This document shows positions 1 to 12,763 of a DNA stretch of 64,000 nucleotides, one piece after another. Position numbers and translations under genes: made by a program. The stretch spans positions 137,575,916 to 137,639,915 of the forward strand of contig OX375873.1 in assembly GCA_947359465.1 (NCBI GenBank). Direction: 5' to 3'. The notes under the pieces were generated by a model. That model saw nothing but the letters and a program-made list of their open reading frames with translations. It made no database searches and had not been told where the DNA came from. This DNA is from Metellina segmentata. Lineage: Eukaryota > Arthropoda > Arachnida > Araneae > Tetragnathidae. Numbering within the stretch: the first letter of the stretch is position 1; each line of letters starts with the position of its first letter.

Positions 1-235
1 TATAGAGTTTGAGGATTATCTAGCTTGTGATACAAAAATGTTGTAACATCCGAGTGATTTGATAAATCTGAGTGATTTGATAAACTCTGAATCAGATAGT
101 TCAAGCGACAAAGATAATGAAAGAATAAAATTCAGTCTGCAATGGAAGCCACTCAGGCTTTGAATATAGTATTCAAAGAATACTATAATAGTCCTTCTCT
201 ACTTGAGAGAAAAGGACAATAAAAGAGCTTATGGA
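1..235 (+). pseudogene. possible pogo/Tigger-type transposase tail, remnant
   Basis: Translation with frameshifts gives an acidic stretch (ESDSSSDKDNER) followed by SAMEATQALNIVFKEYYNS, which resembles the acidic tail and short terminal helix at the C-terminus of pogo/Tigger/jerky-type transposases. Stops interrupt every frame and the window edge cuts the left side. This is a resemblance only; it could be unrelated AT-rich sequence. Confidence 0.22.
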
Positions 236-379
236 ATGAACACTAAACTATTGTAAAGGAAGAAATAAAAGGTGTTACTTAAATTAGTCTTTATTTCATG
301 CTCTGTTTTGTTTTTCTCCGGCCCCAATGTAACGTTTTCCAGCATAGAACGCTATTTATCCCTGGTCCCTTGAAATGCG

Positions 380-625
380 TTAAATCAGAGTTTCACTGTT
401 TTCTTTTCAATAGTCGTATCTAATCTTTTTGTCGATATTCCTTTTATACTAATCAAAAGCGGAAGTGTTGCCTCCTAGGGAATGTTGATGTGTCCGTCAG
501 TTTCTAATTTACGTTTAATTTTAATCTAAACTACGTTTAATCAATGCGACATGTGCCGTCCTACCGATGCAGAATAGCGTGTGCTTACCTATAAGTAGTC
601 TGCACAGAAGTTTCATGCACATAAT
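380..625. repeat. dispersed repeat, copy 1
   Basis: Shares a diverged block with 30320-30530: both contain a gttttc..caa.tcgt stretch, then atcttttt.g.cgatattcct, then aa.cggaagt.tt.cctcc, and both end in a cggaatagtgtgctt..acct-like segment. The last part also recurs at 1125-1204. No coding potential or terminal repeats seen; class unknown. Confidence 0.45.
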
Positions 626-748
626 ATGCACACATATCCAAGTGGAGATTGACAACAATTTCAATATTTATTGAATAACAAGGATGAATGGCAGTTGATT
701 CTTGTTAATATTTCTGCTTTACACATGCAATTTGTTTCTTTATTTCAG

Positions 749-880
749 AAGGAAGAGTTGAACCTCCCCACTCCATACTCACAGAACCCTCGATCGATGA
801 TGTCCTACGAGTACAGGAGTGTCTTCTTTGTTTATCAAAAACCAGACTCTCTGTGTTGTATGAAAAGTGAAGTGTCCTGA
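749..880 (+). CDS. possible terminal exon of an unidentified plus-strand gene
   Basis: A good splice acceptor (tttgtttctttatttcag, AG at 747-748) is followed by an open frame in phase 0 that starts KEELNLPTPYSQNPRSMMSY and ends CMKSEVS before a TGA at 878-880. The composition is protein-like, with no repeat signature and little AT bias. The upstream frame continues open for 78 bases but reads as intron-like, T-rich sequence. No family is recognised. The rest of the gene would lie left of the window. No clear AATAAA follows closely. It may be chance; the acceptor and the composition are the only support. Confidence 0.28.
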   Translation, partial: KEELNLPTPYSQNPRSMMSYEYRSVFFVYQKPDSLCCMKSEVS

Positions 881-1124
881 AAGTAAATGCAAATATGCCT
901 GAATGTTAGTCTTATCTGTAATTACAAATGAACAGTCGAGCAATCTCATTAAATTTTTTATCAACAGTTTTTATTTGATGTCTTGTCTTAATGGATGCTG
1001 GTGAAATGTATTGAATTGACCATTTAAACATACAGCAATTTAACTACAACACCACGTATTGCTGTTGCATTGTGTTTTGGATGTAGCTTAAGTTATATTC
1101 AAAATGTTAATTATTGCGATTAAA

Positions 1125-1204
1125 ATTAATGCGATGCATGCCGTCTGTCCGATGTGGAATGGTGTGCACTTGCCTATAAGTAGTTTACACAGAATTATAA
1201 AATA
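1125..1204. repeat. dispersed repeat, short copy
   Basis: Near-duplicate of about 540-615: aatgcgatgcatgccgtc, then gatg.gaat.g.gtgc, then acttgcctataagtagt.t. and acacagaa. It directly abuts the Helitron-like element at 1205, so that element seems to have landed inside or at the edge of this repeat. Confidence 0.45.
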
Positions 1205-1848
1205 CTAGGGGGCCCGCCCCCTGCTCGCAAACGCTCGCCAACCCCCGGATGATTTCTTCGCAATCCTCATTGGTTCGCTGCGCGAACCTATGCTCGCTTC
1301 GCTCGCATCAATGAAGACATGTGTCCTAGCAGAAGGGATTGTTTACAAAATATGATATTCCACAAAAAAAATATTTTTCAAATCTAAATTTTTTTGTTAT
1401 TTTTCAGAAAAGATATATACAGTACCGATGGAATCTGAATTCAAATGAAAACTTTGACTCGAAATGTGAGGGCTGATTTGGAAATTGAATACCCAGCATG
1501 TTGTTTGAGTGTATATTTACCCCTGCACTTGAGCCACCCACGCATTTTCATTGAGTTTGCTGTCGAAAGTTGTTGTGCAAACGTCTCGTTGAACTATAAT
1601 TGTTGGCCCTGTAAAGGACCTTTTTTTAAATGGCCCTGAAAAGATCCTCCGCTTTCTTTGATTTCTATTATTAACTGCAACAGCTCAACTAAAATTATTA
1701 TTTTTTCAATAAAATTTCATCCGATAACGCTATAAATTCAATTCAAGCGCGAGGCTTCGTGAAAAACAAATAATCGTACAATGTTGCCAAAACGCGATAA
1801 CAAATAACGTCTTTTTTGTGTGCCACGTAAGAGAATTATATATATAGA
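1205..1848 (-). mobile_element. non-autonomous Helitron-like element
   Basis: Read on the minus strand the element starts with TCTATATATATAATTCTC after an A and ends with a GC hairpin (GGGGGC-GGG-CCCCC) running into CTAG, followed by T. TC start, hairpin plus CTRR end, and insertion between A and T are the Helitron rules. The 3' end is rich in short direct and inverted motifs (ttcgctgcgcgaac, gcttcgctcgc). No Rep/helicase gene is present. The hairpin touches CTAG rather than lying about 10 bases away, which is unusual, so the class call is moderate. Confidence 0.5.
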
Positions 1849-2289
1849 TAAAAATTGAATGCAGAACTATAACACCACAAATTGCTGTTGCGTTTTGGAT
1901 GTTGCTCATTTAATTGCTTATAATTCAAAATAACGTTTATTATTTTTCAAGAAAGCCTTTTTGATAGGTGTATTTGATACAATTTAATATCTTGATAATT
2001 TTTTCTACCATACCCCCCCCCCAGTTTTTTGTCTATAGCATAGCTACCCTGGAAAAAAATTAAAGTAATCAAAGTAGTGAATTATAACATTACAAGTATG
2101 GTTTATGCCAGGACTCTAAATACCCGGGTGCACTGTGCACATGAAAATAAAATTGTGCACTTAATTTTTTCCCGCGGGGTACAAACGTAAAAAATAGGTG
2201 GAGGGGAAGCATGTTTTGTGTTATTTTGATGTTTGAACAAAATGTTAGTATCGACCACTCTCCCTCTTAAGGAACGCAATTAAAATTCA

Positions 2290-2470
2290 TAAATCTCTAA
2301 TATTATAAAAGGAAGTGTTTGTTTGTTGGCGAGGCTAGCAGGGTCCTGCCGTTAAATTCTGTTTATTTATTCCTCTAATTCAAGTATCTATTTTTGCGAC
2401 CTTGAAGACCGGGACCCTGATAGCCCCGCCAAAGCGCATTTTACGCGCCTCATGTGAACGGGGTCTAAAG
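2290..2470. repeat. foldback repeat inside the hAT element
   Basis: Contains an inverted pair, ggcgaggctagcagggtcc near 2327-2345 and gggaccctgatagccccgcc near 2410-2430. Its right half (cctct.attcaagt.tctat, gaccttgaagacc, ttttacgcgcctcatgtga) recurs at 17985-18120 inside another hAT relic, and a shorter version lies at 30195-30240. No coding capacity. It is probably an independent small insertion. Confidence 0.5.
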
Positions 2471-2770
2471 AGATGACATATTCTAAATTTATTTTTTCCG
2501 TTTTTATTTTGCGCAGGAGGAATGATTTTCCAACAGACTATCAAAAACAAAGCTTTAACTTTACTTACGTAGTTCTTTTTTCTATCTTAGACCTTATCTT
2601 CTATCTTAGTAAATAAAATTGTAGCAGAACGGGATGATAACGAAGAAATAATTGTTGAGAAAGAAGAGACTAAAGAAATAGTTGAGGAAGAAAAGGCTAA
2701 AGAAATAGTTAGCGTCATTAATGAAAATACTGGCAAAAAAAAAAACTTAGAACAAATCATTTTCACTTAA

Positions 2771-4912
2771 ACTTACACTTTTTAACAAACTTGGAAAACT
2801 GAACGGGATTGGCTTTCTTACAATGAACATTTGAAAGCAATGTTTTGTATTAATTGCCAGTCATATGATAAAACGTCACGTTCAAATACCTTTCGTGACA
2901 ACGGCTGTTGTTCCTTAAGAAAACGTATGGTTGAGTACATGAAAGAACACCAGCACATCTTAAAGCAATGGAAGTGAAAATTGCATTTGCCAAAGCACAG
3001 GATTTTCAAACTCCTATCCAGAGATCTATATTGAGTTTAGAAGAAAAGAAAATAGTTACATACTCTCTTTAAAATTGCTTTTCACATAGCCAAACAAAGT
3101 ATGCCATTTGCAGCATTTGTTTGTTTGGTTTCTGTTCACAAGGTTTCTGTTTCACAAGGTAAATTATTAAGATGTGTTGGGTGTGAAGTAAGTGAAACCT
3201 ATAACAATGACAAACAAGCCAGAACATTCATTTCCTATATCAGTAAAAATATGAAATCCAATTTAGTGGCATCTTTGAAAAATAGCATTTCTTTTTCAAT
3301 TTTGGCAGATAGCAGCACAGATCGCAGTGAATGCAATGAAGAAATAATTTATATTAAATTTCTTGAAAATGGGAGGCCTGTCATGAAGTTTGCAACTATA
3401 GAGCAAATGCAACATGTTGATGCAAAAGGCATCAATAATTTGTTGGAAAGTGCTATGAAAGATTGCTTGAACCTAAGTTTAGAAGAAACTAAAACAAGAC
3501 TAATTGCTTGTAAATTAGATGGTGCAGCAAGTAATTTCGGTGCCAAGAGTGATGTCTACAAGCTACTTCGTGACAGTCACAGTCATCTACTTGGCATTCA
3601 TTGTTGTGCTCATCGATTGGAACTTACAATCAAAGATGTTATGCGAAATTCAAAACATTTTATGCAAATGGAATCTGCATTGAATGACTTATTTGTAATA
3701 TATTAGTATTCTTCTAAGAACTAGGCAGAGCTGCAAAAAGTTGGTGAATCATTGGAAGCAAAAATTATAAAACCTGTGCAGGTAGGAGGTGTTCGTTGGT
3801 TACCTCATCATGATTGTGCCATTGATATCTTCTGAAGTGCTATGAGCCCTTTTTTATCCATTTGGAAACTCTTTCGTCAACTGGCTCAGCAAAAAACAAA
3901 AACCGTGCTGCAAGTATTATGAAAAAAAATGAAACCTGTACAATTTGCACTTTTTTTTAACATCTTTTCAAAACTAGTAAAATTGCTTTCCATTTTAAGC
4001 AAATTACTTCAAGTAAATGACACTAGTGTAGAACATGCTAGCACAAAACTTGCAGCTATCATTCAAAATCTTAATGATTTAACAGATCTTGATAATCTTG
4101 TAAAATTTTCAGAGTGGGGTACAAAAAGTGGTGTTCAAATAATTTCAGAAAAAATTCTGTTTCACAAGGTAAATCTGTCAGAAGGTGGAGGTCAACACTT
4201 ACGAGTATCCCGTTCAGCTTCATCAACAAACATGCATGAAAAGCCTGTATGGTCTGTTGCTAAAAAATTAGACCTTGCAAAAAAGAAAGTTTTGAAGGAA
4301 ACACGACATACAATCCAACTATGCAGTTTGCAGATTGATGATAAATTTAAATCTATTGTTAAGGATCCACTTTTGTCTGCTTTTGCTGACTTCGAGCCAT
4401 GTTATTGGCCAAACAACGAAGAAATTGAGAATTTATGGTTACATTTTCAAATTCCTTTGGAAAAAAATAGCTTTAATAAAGTTGAGGCAATGATCCAGTG
4501 GAAAATATTAAAAAAACATGTGAAGGACATGTGGGAAAACCGAAAGAGTGTTCACAAAAACGAAAAGAATATTCACAAAACCCAAATTCCAGATTTGTGG
4601 CAGAAAGTTATATTAGATGATGATGGGAGATATAAAGATATTCTCGGTCTCATACAAATTGGACTTGTGATTGCCATCAATACAGCTGAGTGTGAACGGG
4701 GGTTCTCGTTAATGGGACGTGTGAAAAATGACTGGAGATGCTCCCTTCATCCGAAGACATTGGCTGATCTAATGCATATTAATTTAAGTGAAGAGACCTC
4801 AGATACTTTTAATCCAGAAAATGCTGTGTTGCAATGGAGAAAAAATACAAAAAAAAAAAAAAAAAAAGGATGGACACTAAGCCTTATGGGAAAAGATCTG
4901 CCAAAAACGTAG
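2771..4912 (+). pseudogene. hAT transposase (TTF zinc finger / DUF4371 / hAT C-terminal), ZNF862-like
   Basis: Reading through frameshifts, a TTF-type zinc-finger region (CINCQSYDKTSRSNTFRDNG-like, about 2835-2905) leads into AKQSMPFAAF near 3090 and then an open segment at 3101-3706. That segment has the DUF4371-like RNase H fold signature FSILADSSTDRSECNEEIIY and GIHCCAHRLELTIKDV. After an interruption, 3929-4912 ends in the hAT dimerisation region (INTAECERGFSLMGRVKNDW). Known role of the family: cut-and-paste transposition with 8-bp duplications. The frame breaks near 2760-2830, 3060 and 3707-3928, plus an A-run near 4852-4867, so it is inactive. A domesticated gene is unlikely because terminal repeats and TSD remain. 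Confidence 0.85.
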
Positions 4913-5199
4913 ACGTTTTTGACTGCCCACCAATGGCTGATGATGACAATATTTGTAAGTAATAATTTTACAGATAAAAAAAAGTTCTTTAAATATTTTT
5001 ATTTACCATCTGCTATTACTTTTTATTACATCTACTACTAACCTATCTAAACATAACCAACTAATTAAGTAGTTTACATTACATTAATGCTATTATATTA
5101 CGTTTTTTTAAATGTGCACCTAAAATATAATCTGTGCACTTAATTTAAATACTTGGGTGCACCTGTATTAAAAAATCTATTTCGAGGTCTGGTTTATGC

Positions 5200-8100
5200 A
5201 AAAACCCTTTGAAGTTACCAAGGTAAATGTGAATGCATTATAAATTTCAGTGCCATTTAAAAGTCCTTGATTCAGAACCCAATAGATGAATGAATGTAGT
5301 GGTTTAGAATCCTCCTTCTACCTAATTTCATGTTTTATTTGCCATTTAGCAAAAAATGACTAATGCAGGAAATGTAATCGATACCAATACAGATTAAGAT
5401 CTCCGAGATGTGTATGTTGAATACAAGGTTCCAGTTCGTTCCTTATGTGTGACAGTAAAGTAATGTATTAAAATATGATATCTCAACTTTCTGATTGGTA
5501 TACTTTATGTCAGATTACTTTTATTATGCAAGTCTTACCCATGCAATCATTACTCTTTAGTCAGTAAATCTTTTAACCACTAACCACTTTTTGAAACCAG
5601 AGGTTGTTGCTTTGGAAGGTCCTTTTTTTGACTGTATGATGCAACTAATCAAGGCTTAATCTATAAGTGAAGAGTAACAACAGTATATAGGATATAAATT
5701 TTATTCAAGAGTAAAATATTACAGGCAATGTGCAAAAGATGTATCAAAAACACATCATGTATCTTCACACAAAAGTGCAAAATAACAGAATTTATACAGT
5801 TCTGCATCTTACAATATAAACAGCTTGTTGCTTGCATCACCCTTGACAGCATTTCAGACAAAGACAACAAATTTTTAATCTTTTGAATCATGCAGTATTA
5901 ATGATATTGGAAGATTTTGCTGCTGTGGCAAGAAACTAGCATACTGCATCAATATTTTAGCACAAGTAAAACTGAAGTAACTTCAAGGTTTGATTGTAAA
6001 TGTAACAGATTAAGCATACTTAAAAGTTTTCTAATAGTTTTCTATCTTATGTAAATTTATTGCATCAGTTAAAAAGGATGTTTAAATTGAGCTATAATTC
6101 AGATTACTTCTAGTATTAAGAAACATTGTTGTAAAATACTTTAGATTGACTGAGAAAAACATCTTTATAAATACATGTAACCTTTTGATGTTTAAACACT
6201 GATGACTTCCTGCAACTTTATAAAAAAGTACCTTTTCTAGTCACCAATTCATTTCAGTCTGCTTATTGTTTAGATTACATATTTTGGTTATTTCATGACA
6301 ACCATTAAAATTAGGTGTTATCATTTTGATATGAAAGTAAATAGCTAAATCTAAGTAATGAAAGCCGAAAAAAAAATATAATTGAAATTGACTTCATTTT
6401 TTTATTTACCTCTATACTTTTATGATTTCTAGCAAGTGAATTCGAACCCTTCAACAACTTTAAAATAAATGTCTCAATCACATGTCACCTGAGGAACTGT
6501 TAAAAAAGGTTTGTACTTCTGTTTAGCAACTTGGGGACGGATGTCAAATAAAATACGAAAGCAGTTCATGCTTAAATGTGCTGTATTAATAGCCTTTGAG
6601 CTATTCACAGCCTGAAATGCAGCTGACATGACTGAACTTATTTGGCTGGAGTAAAATCACCCTTGGGAATATTAACTATCAACACTATTTCTAATGTCAG
6701 AATATAATTTGAATTGGCTTACTGGAAGTGACCAGAATGTGCTGAAAAGTATATAAAATGTTGGAATTCATTTGTTTTAGAGCAGTATTATGAGTAGGGT
6801 TTCATGTTAGGTATAACTTCTTTTAAAGATCTAAACCAAATTTTACTGTTCAACTTGGCTTTACAAATATACAAGAAACATCGAAAGGATAAATAAGTTT
6901 TTAAATGGATGGAAAATTTAAATACTCTGACTTGCCAAATACCTCAGCATTGAAAAATAATTAGAAATTTGAATAGCATGCCATCATTACAGTTGACATG
7001 TACAGAATTTTGTGTCCATTTTACTTTCTGTTACTAATTCTGCCATTTGAATTCTATACTTTGTAAGACAGAATTTAAAAAAAATGATTTTCTCTGCTTA
7101 ATTTCGGTTATATTGTGCAAGACAATCAACAAAACTAATAACATTTGCTATGTTTTCACAAATAAAGTTAATTCAAATGTATTTAGAGAGAACATGCACT
7201 TATAAAAATAAAGCTCAATGCTTGTTTGAAGGTCTTGTTTACAGAAATGTTACATTGGAATTCTGAAACTTTCTGCTTAAAGAAGTAATGCAGTCAGTAT
7301 AAAAATGAAAAATAGCTAACAAATATCGTCAAGTTTAGGAAATGCAAGGTATTTATGAAAATGCTTTTTAGTTAACCAATATTAGATTCATTAATTTAAA
7401 TCTGATCTTAATAATTTAATTTTGCAATACACCCTAAACGAAAAGCACCATGTTTTCTCTACTCTAAGATTAAAATAATTCTAAAGGACCTTAAAAAGAC
7501 ACCTAATAGTATTTTGAAGCTGTTACATGTATCTGAAAGCTTATAATCTAAAAGTATGGCTTCTGTGTAAGCGTGCTCACTGTTTTGACAAAGGATTGTC
7601 AAACAGTGCCCAGGGGTTCAGTGAAGAGATGTTAAAGTTCACACAACAAGATTAAAGACATGCAAGTGCAAAAATAAGCAGTTTTGTGTGTAAATCTTGA
7701 ACAATTAGATTCATAAAAAAATTGAAGTGACATGTCCATGTTACATAAATATAGTCTTTTAAAAGAATATTCTCAAGTGCGACGAAACTTACAAAGTGAG
7801 CAAATATCGCAGTAAACATAAATATGCGCTTTTCACCGTTTTTACATTCCATAATACTACATTTACTTGAGCATAACCACAGAAAATTTTTCTAATTTTG
7901 TTATGTATTCGATAATTAGTAACAGCCATCTTGCATGCAAGGCCTCCTTGATTTGTAACACTAATTGTTGGAAATTTATTATTGCACTGTTATTTTTCTG
8001 GCAGTGAAGCTACTATTCCACCCTTTTTAAAAATTCTGTTTTATTTTTATTGTTTGTTAAAATATAATTCATAAAGAGTTTATTTTAAATTTCACTATCC

Positions 8101-11100
8101 TTTAAATATTTTTTGGTACCTCACACTCTTTTTGAAAACTAGCTATGCTTCGATATTTTAAAGTAAAGTACATTTCAAACAAAATTCAATAACTTTTCAT
8201 GAATGATTGCTTGTTGCACAAATGACAACTTTCTTTTATTATCCGTGTTTATAAAGCTTAAAACCTTTTGCTTTTGTCATGATAACAGTCAATCAAATTC
8301 CTATAGCTATAATATTTAATCTTGTTCTAAATGCTTAAGTTTAAGACGTAACTTAAGACGTTAAGACTCTTAAAGGAATAATAGAAGTTGAATATTAAAT
8401 GCCAGTTTGATATATTTTGGCATTGGTTGTAGTTAGAGATTTTTTTTAAAGTTAATTTCCATAAGAATTGAAATTTCATTGCATTTTTTAAAAATGCATA
8501 AAAAATAGCATATACTTTAGAAGAATGGTTATTCCCATGTAAATTAAGTATACTCATATTTACAAATAAATATCTATACCATTACAAATCTCTATTCTAT
8601 GTTCTACAGATGACTGCAATATGTACCAAAACAAGAAAATTCTACACTACAAGTACTTCAAATGTTGTAAGATTACTTTTAAGCCATCATTACTGTACAG
8701 ACTTGTGCATCAAGCCATTAGCTGCATCTGATCTAAGAATAACGTACAAGATAAAATTCGAAATGCCCTTTTGCAAAGGATCAATAGAATGAACATTGGA
8801 AGCTTAAAATGTAGCTACAATTTTATGTATATATTTTTATATGTATATCATGTATATACAAGAATGAGCATATAAGGAAAATATTTACACTTTTACAGTT
8901 TTGGTTCTTTGCAGGCTTGTAGAGTATAAATATAAAGAATACAAATCTTAATTGTACATACTACTGTCATTTGAGATTCGTCATTTCTAAGTAGCTTGTT
9001 TAAGGGGAAACCTTTATCGATAGCTTTCTTACGCAGCTCATGAAAATGTCTAAATCTTCACTAATTTAGATTGCCTGATAGAGATTACGATCGCTATGAA
9101 GTCGGTTATTCGCTTCAATGTTATGGTCATAAGGCAGGCATTGCTCGAAGGATGAAAGATGATTCTCAGGCCTAAACATATCTCATGATGCAAGTGAAAA
9201 TGCTTTTGTTGGCTATCTATATTCGTCAAAATTCTGCGTTCTTTTAAACCTTTTGAAGAAAGGCTACACCAGCTGGATCCATTACTGTGCGATCATTAAA
9301 ATATCATTTTTTTTTTTGGCAACGCGTGCCGTTTCATGTTGAGACATTTCCCATGGATTTGAGAAGCTAAAAACTGTCCCAACTTTGCTTGTATTTACAC
9401 GTCTAATTTGGTTGAGAAATACTATTTCTCAATGCAAATATATATTCAGTGCAGATTTCAAAATTAGTTTGTATCTGTTAACTCATTTGATGATGAAATT
9501 CCAGTTTTTATATTTTGGTTGTGCAAAGGGATTCCACGGTAGACGTAAGCAATCGTTTCGTTGATTGTTTAGTATTTTATTTTGCAGCTGGGAAATCAAC
9601 TTAGTGTCCATTTCCCCAATTGAAAACCATGTTATTTGAACAGTTAAGGCCTATTATGTTAAATGGCGCAGATGGCCAAATATGCCACAAAATCCAACCT
9701 ATTATGTTAAAATTGCTTAAGATTCAAAGCGATTGAAGAGTAAAAGAACATATTTTTAACCATTTTAATTCGTATAATTATAATAGTCCACTGGAATTTC
9801 AAGAATACATAAAGGGTATTTTTGGGTTAAGGATAGTTATGCATTTATACAGACTTAATGTGTAAAATTAAACGGATAATTAGTTTTTAAAGACCAAACT
9901 ATTTAGTCAATATTAGTATAATGGGCATAGAAAACTATTTCTTGTGTGAAAAATTGTCAAGATAAACTGGAATATTGGTTTTGCTAAAAAATTAGATATG
10001 AATGTTTACTGCATTCATTCTTTAATTATAGTTGTGAAGTATTAAGTAATTGAGTTTTATTTAGTATCCAGTCGTTAAAATAGTGAAGAATTTGAAAACA
10101 ATTTTTATATTGTTTTTGTCTTATGCAACTGCGCTCGTCGTTTCATGTGTAGTCCGCTGATCCCGTAGCATCATGCAGTTTATGCACTCAGTAGCAAAAT
10201 TTGATTATTAGGTTAGTAGATTAGGTAGCAAGGAAAGTTTTAGGCTTAGAGAAAGGATAGAAAAGCGCACGTTTTTCCCAGTAGAGAAAATATCAAATTA
10301 AATTTTGTTATTTTTCAGTTAAATCGAATTTTAGTACAGTAAAATAATTTTGTAGCTTATATGCCATTTGCATTAGCTTTGAATGTACTCATGTGATTAG
10401 CACAACTTTTAAATTATTCTGTGTAACTTTATAACATTTTATTATTTATTTGATATGTGTCTTCCGTGTGATAAAACTTAAACAGAAATATGCCCAGTTC
10501 ATTTCTAACTGTTATCACAGAAATTGAGATTTTAAACAGACATCGAAACAGTATTAAATTTATATTAAATTAATTTAATGGAAAACAACCATAAATTTGT
10601 ATTTTATAATTATATTTTAAGGTATTGATATGTATGAAATTGGCCTTCATTTATATCTTCACTAATTTGGAATGAAATTGAAAACTAATAATGTATGGTT
10701 TATATTAAAAAATGACTTGTAAACAATTTCTAATGAAATAATTTGAATTTTAGTTTATTCCACTGAACTCTTCTCAAATCCATTCAATTTTAAATAAGTT
10801 CTTGGAATTTTAAATGTTTACAGCAAACGTAGATAAATGTTTTGTCGAATTATAAAGAAATTGTTTTTTATTTTATTTAAATATGATGGAATGAATTGAT
10901 CAAAATGAAATATGGAAATGCATCCACAAGACAAAATTTTCATATTTCATTTTGATTAGTCTATTGCTGAATGCTGGAAAACGAATTGAAAGACCAAAAT
11001 GTAATTTTAGTGAGACATAGGCATTTAGTATTTTCATTTTAAAGATTCTTTGTCAATTGAAAAACTTAATGAGTATTAAAAACCATTTCATACCTCTACA

Positions 11101-12559
11101 TCCGAACATTAGGTCAACAATAATACTCATCAACAAATATTATAACTCAGTCTTACAAATTTGATCTTTTCAATACTGGTAACAAGGAATATTCAATATC
11201 AGTCTTAAACAGGTTCAACAGTGAAAGGTGAGGCTAAGTATCACAATGTAAAATGTAAACCTATATCACACAAATCTTTTGAACAACCAATAAGCACAAG
11301 CCAGATGTATGATATCGAGCATCTTAAAATTGAGATAGAGGAAGAGAAAGCTATAATATATGCATTGTGAAAGTGAAAGTTTTAAATAAAGTTTCAATAT
11401 TATGTGTTTGGCGATAAATGCTGGTGAATTATGCCCTGAAATATTGATTACTGTGTAACATTAGTAAACAGTAAATTGTTCACCATCCTTCTAAAGAAAG
11501 TCACCAAACACAATATAAAGGTAAATTTAAATGTGTGTACCCATTTTGGAGCAAAGTTGCTGCTGTTTGTATCTAAGCTTTGTTAAAAATGCAGAAATAG
11601 GCTTAAATATAGCTGCGAAATGCTAAGGGTGATGAGCAGCGGACTACGATTTAAACGAGCACTTTTTGCATTAGCATAGATAAAAGCAGTTTGATCCGAT
11701 TAATTATATCAAGCGATTTGGTTGTCCGAAAATGCGTGATAAAGGTTAAAATACAATCAGTACTTCTCAATATGTATCACATAATTAACAAGAGTATATT
11801 TCGAAACAAATGGTATCTGGAGAGTTTTGTATTCTTAACTCTTTAATTAAACAAAACTGGCTATATTCTTACGCCAAAACTAGCTTAAACATTTTTAATT
11901 AAAGGAAAAAACTTGTCAAGCTCTTGGTCTTTCCCTTCATTTTTAAAGCAAAAGTTGAAAACAATTTTTAAGGGGATTTCTGCAATATTAGTTTTAGAGT
12001 TTTACTAAATGAACTCTCAATATTAAAATTGGTAAGTCGTCATATTTTTTTAAGTATTTTGATTTCCAATAAAATCGATTTATTGAGAGAAAAATTCGAA
12101 ATCGAAGTTATTTCATGCATTTGAATTTTGTTTCGAATTTATTTTATACTCAAGGAACCTGGAACACTAAATGTTTGATTCGTGTTGAATGACACTCTTT
12201 TGATGTTATGTTTAGGATTCGTTCCATTTCATTTGACTTCAAATTTTTAGATTTTACTTCCAATGATAGCGTTAGGGCTACGTGGTGTTAATTCTCGTAG
12301 TCATATGATGTCGACTGTTTCAACGAATAACGAGGCAGGTAAAAAAATAACCTTAACAAATTTGATCACAAATTAATTTGACATAATACGCCTGACTAGT
12401 CTATCAGCGTAGCGTTTTCCCTCAAAATTAAGAAGGTTTAACATTTATTCTAATATTTCAATCTTTGATCGCTGCATTCTAAAGATATTTTAATTTGCAG
12501 CAGCGAACGCGACTGAAGGAAAGCGATAATTCAATTTGACCCGTTGCCAGAGCGCGCGA
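5200..12559. other. transposon-poor AT-rich block, possibly long 3' UTR or intergenic
   Basis: About 7.3 kb with no transposon end, SINE or transposase that I can recognise, whereas every other region of this size in the window holds several. It lies directly downstream of the host minus-strand stop codon. AATAAA signals on the minus strand occur at several places, including about 5698-5703. Pumilio-like TGTATATA occurs near 8855-8862. Only short spurious frames are present. Whether it is transcribed cannot be judged from sequence. Confidence 0.4.
10896..10959 (+). other. perfect-stem hairpin, small-RNA-precursor-sized
   Basis: ATCAAAATGAAATATG (10899-10914) is exactly complementary to CATATTTCATTTTGAT (10941-10956). 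G-U and A-U pairs extend the stem to about 24 bp with a 16-base loop (920-935), 64 nt in all. The G-U pairs favour the plus strand. Size and stem fit a miRNA precursor or a foldback relic; AT-rich composition raises the chance of coincidence. Confidence 0.35.
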
Positions 12560-12565
12560 TTTATT
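12560..12565 (-). promoter_or_regulatory. candidate polyadenylation signal AATAAA of host gene
   Basis: AATAAA on the minus strand, about 200 bases after the host stop codon at 12764. This is the nearest canonical signal and would give a short 3' UTR; later AATAAA sites would give much longer ones. Confidence 0.35.
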
Positions 12566-12763
12566 TTCATGCGTAGACTGATGGCAACGCACATAATTGA
12601 TTCCTTTCGAAAAGAGATTTTTGAGTATGAAATTCCACACACATTCCGAGGTTCAAGAAACTTAAAGATTTCTCTCCAGATACTCTTGCGAACAGAAAGT
12701 GTTCAACTTAGCCTCACGATCCATAGCAATGCGAGCAGACGGTGAATGAAGGGTGAGAAAGAA

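Larger units (their letters stand above)
2109..5191 (+). mobile_element. hAT transposon, ZNF862-like transposase, decayed
   Basis: Perfect 8-bp target duplications gtttatgc flank it (2101-2108 and 5192-5199). Terminal inverted repeats are CAGGACTCTAAATA on the left and CAGACCTCGAAATA on the right (11 of 14 match), with the typical hAT CAG start. Subterminal gtgcac motifs cluster at both ends (2130-2160 and 5113-5162). Length is 3083 bp and it holds one frameshifted transposase gene. The ends and TSD are read directly; the family call comes from the protein. Confidence 0.88.
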
